Shown in pieces: positions 1 through 6,166 of a stretch of 6,272 bases of DNA; positions within the stretch are counted from its first letter, which is position 1, and each line of letters starts with the position of its first letter. Location: contig VGPI01000125.1 in assembly GCA_016875595.1 (NCBI GenBank), positions 1-6,272 on the forward strand, written 5' to 3'. Below the pieces are notes generated by a model. It worked only from the letters and a program-made list of their open reading frames with translations. It was not told where the DNA came from and made no database searches. The position numbers and the translations under genes were made by a program. Source of the stretch: Candidatus Cloacimonadota bacterium. GTDB lineage: Bacteria > Cloacimonadota > Cloacimonadia > Cloacimonadales > Cloacimonadaceae.

Positions 1-1380
1 CGCGTCGCTCAAATAAGCGCTATGATTTGTCTGATGGTGTTTTGTCAACTGGGCGGACAGGTACTTAAAGGTGAAGCGTGGGGAGATAGCGAGGACAGAG
101 CTCGTAATGGTGCACTTGCATCCTTGTCCCAGTCAATCTATGTCAAAGTCGAGACAACTATCACCGCTACCGAAGGTGAGGAGAATTTCCGTGCCTTTGC
201 CCGTACCGTCAAGGAAGTTACCACCACCAGTAATCTGCCCCTTTTAGGCACGACATTCACGCCGGTGGAAAAGAAGGGCCGGGAATTTAAGGTGACGGTT
301 ATGCTGGATCCAGCACGAGCCCTGTCGTTGTATGAAGACCGGTTAAGCGCATTGCAGAAAGACCTGGATGAAGCGGCGCAATTCCTTAAGGATGGCGGAG
401 ATGCCGTGCTGCGTTACAATCGACTGATCAAAGCAAACGGTGAATTGGAAGAATTTGATATTTATCGCTTTATCTATCTTGCTCTGGGCGGCAAAAAGAC
501 CTATACCGTACCATTGACACAATCGCAGATCAGCAGTGCGCTACATAAATTGACCGCCACCTTTGACGACTTGGAACTGGCTTTGAAACACCATATTACA
601 CGGATTATCAACTATTCGATGATCTATGTCCATTATCCCGCCCTGTACCCATCTAAGGAGGTTACACAATTCTCCAGGATCGTCCGAGACCGGCTAATAG
701 CGATGCTGAAAGTAACGGAAAACCTGGAACAAGCGCAGTATCATCTGAGGTCTTCATACGAAATCACGGAAGAGGGAATGGTCCTGACCCTGCGTTTAGT
801 AAGCCCGGAAGGAAAGATCGAGCAAGCTGAATTTATCCGATTGAGTCCCCCTGCCTATCAAGCGTATCGGTATATGCCGAGTAACTTTGACGTTGCTCAA
901 AGCATTGCATCGGGCGAATTGATCTCCAATAAACTGCTGGTGCAATTCTCAGGTCTCGATGGCAGCGATCAATTGTTCTTTGTCAAAGGCGATTTGGCGG
1001 GATTCAAGATCAGAGCAAATATGCCAGTGGAGTATTACATAATCGGGCACAACTACTCCGCTGAAGGGGTGTATTCCTATCTTCTACCGCTAAAATCTGG
1101 TTTTATCGGCAGGATAAATAGCGATCAGGTAAACAGATGGATCCAACTTCCGGAATTTGAGGTTATCGAACCGTTTGGCGTGGAAACCCTTCAGGTGATT
1201 GCCTCCACCGGAGATCTTTCCAAGTCACTTCCACCGGTTGTGCGCGACCACAAAAATGGGCTTTACAAGATAACCGGTGATCCCTCTACCGCCGTGTTCC
1301 GGACCCGTGGTCTTACACCCCCTCAAGAGGAGGTGGAGACCGCAGAAGCCACTCTGACGATGACTCTGATGGAGAAATGA
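1..1380 (+). CDS. LPP20-like / DUF4384-domain envelope protein, 5' end probably outside the window
   Basis: The frame is open to the left edge. The first ATG is at 22 and has no ribosome binding site; from it the protein is 452 residues, and numbering below uses that ATG. The stretch MICLMVFCQLGG reads like the hydrophobic core of a signal peptide without its positive N-terminus, so the real start is probably upstream. Residues about 13-97 (VLKGEAWGDSEDRARNGAL onwards) resemble the LPP20-type fold of envelope proteins, where GxAxG is followed by a helix rich in Ala and Arg. The middle is helical and unassigned. Residues about 318-400 fit DUF4384: a hydrophobic strand, EYYIIGHNYSAEGVYSYLLP, then a PFGVETLQVIAS strand. 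DUF4384 proteins are often found near caspase-domain proteins, as here. The molecular role is unknown; a periplasmic or surface location is inferred from the hydrophobic N-terminus. The domain calls are by eye. Confidence 0.8.
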   Translation, partial: RVAQISAMICLMVFCQLGGQVLKGEAWGDSEDRARNGALASLSQSIYVKVETTITATEGEENFRAFARTVKEVTTTSNLPLLGTTFTPVEKKGREFKVTVMLDPARALSLYEDRLSALQKDLDEAAQFLKDGGDAVLRYNRLIKANGELEEFDIYRFIYLALGGKKTYTVPLTQSQISSALHKLTATFDDLELALKHHITRIINYSMIYVHYPALYPSKEVTQFSRIVRDRLIAMLKVTENLEQAQYHLRSSYEITEEGMVLTLRLVSPEGKIEQAEFIRLSPPAYQAYRYMPSNFDVAQSIASGELISNKLLVQFSGLDGSDQLFFVKGDLAGFKIRANMPVEYYIIGHNYSAEGVYSYLLPLKSGFIGRINSDQVNRWIQLPEFEVIEPFGVETLQVIASTGDLSKSLPPVVRDHKNGLYKITGDPSTAVFRTRGLTPPQEEVETAEATLTMTLMEK

Positions 1381-1600
1381 TGCCTGGGATCACATAGATA
1401 AACTGAAGATCCGCTGCGTAAGAAGGCAATTTTAGAAAGTACTTGACGAGAATCTTGATATGATAAACCATGCCATTCGTATTATTGTGTTCGTTTAATG
1501 AAAGACGTGAGGATCAAGAGATGTTCTCGAGTAACCTGAGATTCTTTGAATTAAACAGCTCACCAGCATTTGGACTCAACTCATAAGTACTGCCTTTCTC

Positions 1601-1607
1601 AAGGAGG
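1601..1607 (+). promoter_or_regulatory. Shine-Dalgarno site that fixes the caspase gene start
   Basis: AAGGAGG lies 4 bases before the ATG at 1612 and only 1 base before the ATG at 1609. This favours 1612, which also gives a clean signal peptide beginning MKRIGLIILLI. A longer in-frame start at 1570 would add 14 residues, has no such site before it and would bury the signal sequence, so it is rejected. Confidence 0.75.
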
Positions 1608-1611
1608 TATG

Positions 1612-3951
1612 ATGAAAAGGATAGGTCTGATCATATTATTGATCATACATTTGTGTTGCGGATGGGCTGCCCGCAAAGCACTGGTTATAGGCAACGCTGC
1701 CTACAGCGAGAAGCGGCTGACTAATCCGGTCAATGATGCCACGGATCTGGCAGCCAAGCTCAGAGGTCTCGGCTTTGAGACGACTCTGCACAGCAATCTC
1801 GACAAGGAGGGATTTGAGCTGGCGGTGGATAATTTTGCCCGAGGCATAGGTCGCAATGACGAGGTGGTCTTCTTTTATGCCGGTCATGGAGTCCAGATCG
1901 AAGGGATCAATTACCTGATCCCGGTAAATACCCGCATCGAGGATGAGACCCAATGTAAATTCCGAGCCGTGCAAGCCAGTTATATCTTTGAATCATTACG
2001 TCGGGCAGCGGTCTCCATCGTTATCCTTGACGCCTGCCGCAATAATCCCTATTCTTGGCGCCGCACCGGTGTGCGTGGTCTGGCACCACCGGTGGAAGTG
2101 GAATTCGGTAGTCAATATATAATCTTCAGCACTTCTGCCAATAGCGAAGCCGACGACGGCAGTGGCCGCAACAGCCCCTTTACCGCAGCACTGATCAAAC
2201 ATATCGACACTCCCGGATTGCAGATTGATGACCTAATCCGCAACGTAGGTAATGAACTGCGACAGGCAACATCCACCCGACAGACTCCTGCTGTCTATGG
2301 TTTGCTCAGCGAACGCTATTACTTTGCCAAAGCTGATCCCGTCCAGCCCGATACTTATCGTCCGCCGGTTGCCAGTCCAACTCCAGTACCTCCATCTGAA
2401 CCAGTGCAGCCAGGTTTACACAGATTGACCGGCAGCTTGCGGGTGACCTCTGACTTTGAAACCGAGTTTATTATCAATCGACAGTCCAAAGGTGTCATCA
2501 AACCGGGATTTGCCCTCAGCATCACTGATCTTCAGGTTGGATCGCTGGTAGTAGAGTACTTCTATCAGAATGCCAAACTCGGTGAAAACGTACGGATCGA
2601 GGAAGGACAGACCACTCGTCTGGAGATCAAAACTGCCACCATCCAACAGCGATATCAAACCGGAAACCGCTTTACCATCAAATCCGATCCGACGGATGCG
2701 GAACTAACCATTGAAGGGTACCCATCTTTCAAAGCCAATCCACCATTTCTGATCTTTGACCCTATCCCGGCCCAATATACCCTGATCCTCAAAAGAGACA
2801 GATATGATGATGCCCGGGTGGAGATCAAAACCCAATCCACCCGTTCCGCGGAGCAAACGATCAAACTCACCCCCAAGTTCGGAGGCCTGGTCATTACTTC
2901 TGTCCCTACCGGTAGCGAGGTCTGGATCAATGACCGGCAGGTCGGCGTCACACCCCTGAACCTTAGCGGTCATAGCCAGGGTCTGGATCCCGGAACATAC
3001 TGGATCAAACTGGAACCCAGCAGTGACCAGTATCTACCGGTTCACAAAGAGATCAGGATCGAAGCAGCCAAAGTCCATACTGAACAACTCATCCATGATG
3101 CAAACGTTGGTATCCTGAGCGTTGAATCGGATTACTATCCCGTCATTATCAAAAGAAACGGCCAGGAACTCGCCATTTTGCAAAGGAAGGGTCAAATAGA
3201 GGTTCCTCCAGGTACTGCTACCTTTAGTTTTGAGCCACAAGTCAGCTTAGAACGGCCTGGCATGAGTTACAGATCACGGGGATCGCAGTCAGAGATAGGC
3301 AGTTTTATGCCGTATAGCGGATCAGGGGTTCCTTATAAGTCCCATTCTGCCGAACTGACGATCATAGTAAATGAGGTGCTACCGATCAATCTTATACTCA
3401 TACCTGCCCCGGCAACCCTAACTTTCGTTTCAGATTCTAATAAGTATGATGTAATAATTACAAACCGGATAACCGGCAGGAGCGAAAAGGTTAAAAGCAA
3501 TGCCTGGAATGTGTATCCAGGTTCATACAGTATCACTGCCACCCAATGGGGATACTATGCGATAGAACGAGATATCGATCTCAAAGAGAAAGATCGCTTT
3601 GAGCATCGAATTGATGGCTTTGAACCATTACCCCATGAGATCATGAGACCATATACCAAAAGTAAAAGACATCAAAAGTATGGTCTCATTTCCATGGGCT
3701 TGACTGTTGGGGCGTCTTTGTTTATGTTTTACACAGCCGATCAGGCACATAAGGATTATATGGCAGCGGATACACACTTAGCAGCACAAAATGCACGGAA
3801 GGATTTTGAGACCGCCCGTAACCAGTTTTATGGTACCTGTAGCTTAAATGTGATATCAGCCGGTTATTATATCTGGTCTCTGGTCAATACCTCACGCATT
3901 AGAGCACATGTCGAACAGGAAATGTATAGCCGAACCAGGAGCGGAAAATGA
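1612..3951 (+). CDS. Secreted or membrane-anchored caspase-family (C14) protein with PEGA-like repeats
   Basis: From the ATG at 1612 the protein has 779 residues. Residues 1-20 are a signal peptide or membrane anchor (MKRIGLIILLIIHLCCGWAA). Residues about 21-240 are a caspase-like peptidase domain: RKALVIGNAAY strand, catalytic His92 in FFYAGHGVQ, catalytic Cys142 in ILDACRNNPY, and the ADDGSGRNSPFTAAL motif at about 180-194. The dyad is intact, so activity is plausible. A Pro-rich linker follows (about 241-268). Then come beta-rich segments, of which about 353-420, 424-500 and 598-668 look like PEGA domains; GGLVITSVPTGSEVWINDRQ is the clearest. Two hydrophobic helices (about 690-708 and 742-757) near the C-terminus suggest anchoring with most of the protein outside the cytoplasm. 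The stop overlaps the next start by 4 bases (ATGA), so the lipoprotein downstream is probably translationally coupled. Substrate and trigger are unknown. The shuffled architecture fits a regulated protease or stress/defence effector, which is inference. Confidence 0.88.
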   Translation: MKRIGLIILLIIHLCCGWAARKALVIGNAAYSEKRLTNPVNDATDLAAKLRGLGFETTLHSNLDKEGFELAVDNFARGIGRNDEVVFFYAGHGVQIEGINYLIPVNTRIEDETQCKFRAVQASYIFESLRRAAVSIVILDACRNNPYSWRRTGVRGLAPPVEVEFGSQYIIFSTSANSEADDGSGRNSPFTAALIKHIDTPGLQIDDLIRNVGNELRQATSTRQTPAVYGLLSERYYFAKADPVQPDTYRPPVASPTPVPPSEPVQPGLHRLTGSLRVTSDFETEFIINRQSKGVIKPGFALSITDLQVGSLVVEYFYQNAKLGENVRIEEGQTTRLEIKTATIQQRYQTGNRFTIKSDPTDAELTIEGYPSFKANPPFLIFDPIPAQYTLILKRDRYDDARVEIKTQSTRSAEQTIKLTPKFGGLVITSVPTGSEVWINDRQVGVTPLNLSGHSQGLDPGTYWIKLEPSSDQYLPVHKEIRIEAAKVHTEQLIHDANVGILSVESDYYPVIIKRNGQELAILQRKGQIEVPPGTATFSFEPQVSLERPGMSYRSRGSQSEIGSFMPYSGSGVPYKSHSAELTIIVNEVLPINLILIPAPATLTFVSDSNKYDVIITNRITGRSEKVKSNAWNVYPGSYSITATQWGYYAIERDIDLKEKDRFEHRIDGFEPLPHEIMRPYTKSKRHQKYGLISMGLTVGASLFMFYTADQAHKDYMAADTHLAAQNARKDFETARNQFYGTCSLNVISAGYYIWSLVNTSRIRAHVEQEMYSRTRSGK
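3937..3941 (+). promoter_or_regulatory. Ribosome binding site inside the end of the caspase gene
   Basis: AGGAG lies 6 bases before the ATG at 3948, within the last codons of the caspase gene. With the ATGA overlap it supports the start at 3948 and coupled translation of the two proteins. Confidence 0.65.
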
Positions 3952-5018
3952 GAAAAGCTATCATTTTGTTAATTATGGCTTTCTGCCTGCTGATCAACAG
4001 TTGCTGGAAACTGGATAATCCCTTTGATCCACGAAATGTCTCTCTCCCTTCTCCCTTCTTCAGTCCCGGTGGAGGATCCTATACCTCCAATCAAAGTGTC
4101 ACCATTTCGTGTTCAACTCCCGGAGTAACAATCCACTATACAACAGATGGAAGCGATCCCACCAAATCTTCGAGCCAATATATCAATCCCATACCTATTA
4201 CAAGTAGTATTGTTCTGAAAGCAAGAGCATATAAGGAAGGCTGGATTCCATCAAGTATTTCCGAGGGATGGTATGCCATTAATCCATTGATATTTGTGTC
4301 AGGTGGTACTTTCCACAACGGCACTTCGAATGTGACTCTGTCTTCTTTTTTTATCGAGAAATACGAAGTTACGCAAGCCAGTTATCAAGCGGTGATGGGA
4401 ACGAATCCTTCCTACTTCTCTGTCAATCCCAACCGCCCGGTGGAGCGTGTTTCCTGGTTGAATGCGATCGAGTATTGCAACCGTCGGAGTATGCATGAAG
4501 GGCTAACACCTTGCTATAGCTATGGCAGCTATGGCACTAATCCTGATAATTGGCCTACAGGTTGGAATACTGGGTGGCAAAACCACACCAATGTAAGCTG
4601 TAACTGGAGTGCTAATGGCTATCGCCTGCCCACCGAGATGGAATGGATGTTTGCAGCCAAGGGTGGTAACCAATCACAGGGCTATACCTATAGTGGCAGC
4701 AATACCATTGGCAATGTGGCATGGTATGAAGCTAACTCCAGCCAGAGAACTTGGGATGTCGGACTCAAAGCCCCCAATGAGCTTGGCACTTTCGACATGA
4801 GTGGTAATGTCTGGGAGTGGTGTTGGGATATATATGACGATTATCCAAGCGGTAATCAAACAAATCCGACAGGACCAGTGAGCGGATCCATCCGTGTGTC
4901 TCGCGGTGGTAGCTGGTACAACTATGCCAGCGCCTGCACTGTTTCGATTCGTCTCGGCCCCGATGCGACGTACACGTACTACACCATAGGCTTCCGCGTC
5001 ATCAGGGTATCCCCTTGA
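3948..5018 (+). CDS. Lipoprotein with chitobiase-C-like and FGE/C-type-lectin-fold domains; probable DGR target
   Basis: 356 residues. The signal peptide ends in a lipobox-like LINSC, placing the lipidated cysteine at Cys19. Residues about 36-109 match the chitobiase/beta-hexosaminidase C-terminal type module (FFSPGGGSY, then VTIHYTTDGSDPT, then LKARAYKEGW). Residues about 113-355 are an FGE-sulfatase (SUMF1) domain: YEVTQASYQAVMG, PVERVSWLNAIEYCN, YRLPTEMEW at 225-233, MSGNVWEWCWD at 284-294, and a C-terminal RGGSW...IGFRVIR block. In true FGE this last part carries the paired catalytic cysteines; here only Cys330 is present, so enzyme activity is unlikely. The C-terminal block has the layout of a DGR variable region (see separate entry), as in Treponema TvpA-like targets that use this fold to display diversified ligand-binding residues. 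The likely role is a surface-exposed binding protein made together with the caspase-like protein upstream. Confidence 0.9.
   Translation: MRKAIILLIMAFCLLINSCWKLDNPFDPRNVSLPSPFFSPGGGSYTSNQSVTISCSTPGVTIHYTTDGSDPTKSSSQYINPIPITSSIVLKARAYKEGWIPSSISEGWYAINPLIFVSGGTFHNGTSNVTLSSFFIEKYEVTQASYQAVMGTNPSYFSVNPNRPVERVSWLNAIEYCNRRSMHEGLTPCYSYGSYGTNPDNWPTGWNTGWQNHTNVSCNWSANGYRLPTEMEWMFAAKGGNQSQGYTYSGSNTIGNVAWYEANSSQRTWDVGLKAPNELGTFDMSGNVWEWCWDIYDDYPSGNQTNPTGPVSGSIRVSRGGSWYNYASACTVSIRLGPDATYTYYTIGFRVIRVSP
4902..5006 (+). repeat. Putative DGR variable region (VR) with IMH-like 3' end
   Basis: This is the 3' end of the FGE-fold lipoprotein gene. Codons 324-326, 328, 329, 334, 336-339, 342 and 344-346 read TAC AAC TAT, AGC, GCC, ATT, CTC GGC CCC GAT, TAC, TAC TAC ACC. 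All end in C or T, so each can be derived from AAC or AAT by changing only adenines. The codons between them (Ala, Cys, Thr-Val-Ser, Arg, Ala-Thr, Thr) fit the fixed scaffold of FGE-fold DGR targets, which in template form reads like RGGSW-NNN-A-NN-C. The segment 4986-5006, encoding IGFRVIR and GC-rich, is where the initiation of mutagenic homing (IMH) would lie. No matching template repeat exists in the window, so the call rests on the codon pattern and the protein family. Confidence 0.65.
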
Positions 5019-5098
5019 TTTTTGGATTTTGTCCTTTTTGTCTTTTGCAAATTACAGGGCGAAGGGATAAATCTAAGCATTTACGCAAACCTGGGGGT

Positions 5099-5120
5099 GC
5101 AGGGGGATTCTTCCCCCTGC
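5099..5120 (+). terminator. GC-rich hairpin between the target gene and the accessory remnant
   Basis: This is a perfect 9-base-pair stem, GCAGGGGGA with TCCCCCTGC, closing a 4-base loop TTCT. A short T run follows only after about 10 bases (5130-5134), so as an intrinsic terminator it is imperfect and may only attenuate. Several DGRs carry a short stem with a tetraloop downstream of the variable region that helps target recognition. The geometry fits, but this hairpin lies about 90 bases beyond the presumed homing site, which is a reason for doubt. Confidence 0.5.
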
Positions 5121-5142
5121 CTTCCGTGATTTTTGGAGAAAT

Positions 5143-5377
5143 ATGTATCGCTTGATCTTAGTGCGTTTCGACCGCGATGCCGGTCGCTGAGGACGAAGAG
5201 TTCAACAAGTTCTGTGCCGAACAGAGCATCGTCCGGATCGAGAAAGAATTCATCAATACGGGTGGCGAGATCTATTACTCGTTTTTCATTGAGTATGTCT
5301 CCCCTAAGGTAGTCCGGGGAAAGACCGGCACAGATCGATCAGAGCTTTTTCGGAGATGGACAGTTCAGACAGAATGA
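5143..5377 (+). pseudogene. Frameshifted, truncated remnant resembling an HRDC-type DGR accessory protein
   Basis: GGAG at 5135-5138 sits 4 bases before the ATG at 5143, which opens MYRLILVRFDRDAGR and stops at TGA 5188-5190. The next frame, open from 5162, continues with AEDEEFNKFCAEQSIVRIEK, then EFINTGGEIYYSFFIEYV, and stops at 5377. Joined near 5172-5187 the two pieces give one sensible protein of about 75-80 residues. The pattern is a strand, an acidic turn, xFNxFC, IVRIEKEF, and an aromatic YYSFFIEY strand. I recognise this as like the N-terminal part of accessory proteins that carry an HRDC domain in some DGRs in place of Avd. Those are longer, and the HRDC part is missing here, so the gene has both a frameshift and a lost 3' end. 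Its position directly behind the VR gene fits a DGR order. The family match is from memory; a sequencing error at the frameshift is possible, but would not explain the truncation. The ATG at 5177 has no ribosome binding site and is not the start. Confidence 0.5.
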
Positions 5378-5603
5378 TAAACTTGAGTTCTGACACCATA
5401 AGCTCATTGTTCTTCAGGTTGATCTCGTGATCAAACGCCAGGGAACTGACTGCCAGATCGGAACCGGCAAAGGCACTGACCGGCACTCGGGTGCAATAGA
5501 AGTACAGTTTTTCCTGACAGATGGAAAAACATCGAACGCCACAAAAAAGGGATTGGAACGCATGGATCCAGCCTTCTTAAACTTGTGCTCGATGGTGCAG
5601 TAA
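5304..5603. other. Open stretch of uncertain strand, possible gene debris
   Basis: On the plus strand a frame without a start is open from 5394 to the TAA at 5601-5603; it includes VQFFLTDGKTSNATKKGLER. On the minus strand the frame in exact codon register with it is open from about 5577 down to 5304 and includes INLKNNELMVSELKFIILSE. Since the codons are in phase, one reading mirrors the other. The plus reading is slightly favoured because its stop is followed 43 bases later by a strong terminator. It has no start codon and a TGA at 5391 upstream. I recognise no family in either direction. It may be the tail of a gene whose front was lost together with the end of the accessory gene. Confidence 0.3.
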
Positions 5604-5646
5604 TGATTTCTCGTATTATCTTCATTCTGCTTTGGGCTGATAAATG

Positions 5647-5681
5647 AAAAAGCTCTGAGGAACAATTCCCCAGCGCTTTTT
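5647..5681. terminator. Bidirectional intrinsic terminator
   Basis: AAAAAGC (5647-5653) pairs with GCTTTTT (5675-5681), and CTGAGGAA (5655-5662) with TTCCCCAG (5666-5673). That gives 14 base pairs plus two mismatches (T/C and A/C) around a CAA loop. An A run on one side and a T run on the other make it work as a hairpin plus U tract from either direction. It argues that this stretch is intergenic and that minus-strand reading frames running across it are not genes. Confidence 0.7.
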
Positions 5682-5800
5682 CTGGATTAAAGGTAGGGAA
5701 CGGTTCACTCACCGATCCCATAACTATCTATTTTGTAGCGGAATCAGCCGATATATGCGCCTCGGTTTTGCTTAGATTCTGATGCTGATAAGGATCGGCT

Positions 5801-5889
5801 TTAGTTCTGGACGCTGCCTGGATTTGAATTTTGCTTGATCATGTTCGTCTCCTTATCAGGTTTATTCGAGTGTCACGTTTTTCCGTCAA
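5801..5889 (-). promoter_or_regulatory. Minus-strand expression-start-like site with a 14-codon frame
   Basis: Reading the minus strand: a TTGACG box (5884-5889), 17 bases, AATAAA (5861-5866), then AAGGAG (5849-5854), 6 bases, and ATG at 5842-5840 opening MIKQNSNPGSVQN before TAA at 5803-5801. The -10-like box is poor, and the leader would be only about 12 bases. The ribosome binding site lies in CTGATAAGGA (5850-5859), whose exact complement TCCTTATCAG follows 55 bases later in the transcript (5785-5794), so it could be masked by pairing. This could be the start of a lost gene, a leader peptide, or chance. Confidence 0.25.
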
Positions 5890-6166
5890 GGATTTGCGGC
5901 AAGTGTTTTTGAGGGGAACTGGGAATACCTTGTGTTGGGATAGTATGATCCTCCGCTACTGCGACTGCGCTCGCTGCACTTCTGTGGATCTGAAGTCACC
6001 ACTTCATAAGCCCGGATGATCAAGACCGCCGCCTCATCGTGAGGGATCTGTATTGCCTGCCTGTCTTCGTTCATATCTCACCAAGGTTCTTGACACCGTC
6101 TCCTGATGAATGATGACATCAATGTTGGCAATCAAAATACAACGGTATGATCCGGCACTTTCTCAT
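5890..6166. other. Non-coding or decayed stretch
   Basis: No convincing gene is seen. Short frames exist on both strands, for example minus 6074-5886 with EAAVLIIRAYEVVTSDPQKC, but they lack good ribosome binding sites, overlap each other and match no family I know. No reverse-transcriptase motif such as YxDD and no adenine-rich copy of the variable region was found. It lies just outside the insertion-sequence end. Confidence 0.4.

Noticed and set aside
1443..1485. Promoter-like boxes upstream of the caspase gene (TTGACG at 1443, TTGATA at 1455, TATTAT at 1480)
   Set aside because: Spacings between usable -35 and -10 boxes are wrong (10 or 19 bases), so no promoter is claimed.
1570..1611. 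Longer start for the caspase gene adding 14 residues
   Set aside because: No ribosome binding site precedes 1570, while AAGGAGG precedes 1612, and the shorter form gives a proper signal peptide.
1636..2202. Minus-strand frames inside the caspase gene
   Set aside because: They overlap a clearly coding domain with catalytic motifs, have no recognisable products and are shadows of it.
4609..4800. Second plus-strand frame inside the FGE domain
   Set aside because: It lies fully within the conserved FGE block of the main frame, which carries the RLPTEMEW and NVWEWCWD motifs.
5431..5721. Minus-strand frame of 96 codons
   Set aside because: It runs straight through the strong bidirectional terminator at 5647-5681 and overlaps other open frames; no family recognised.
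5831..6074. Overlapping frames on both strands considered as reverse transcriptase or template debris
   Set aside because: No YxDD or other reverse-transcriptase motif and no segment resembling the variable region with Asn codons was found.
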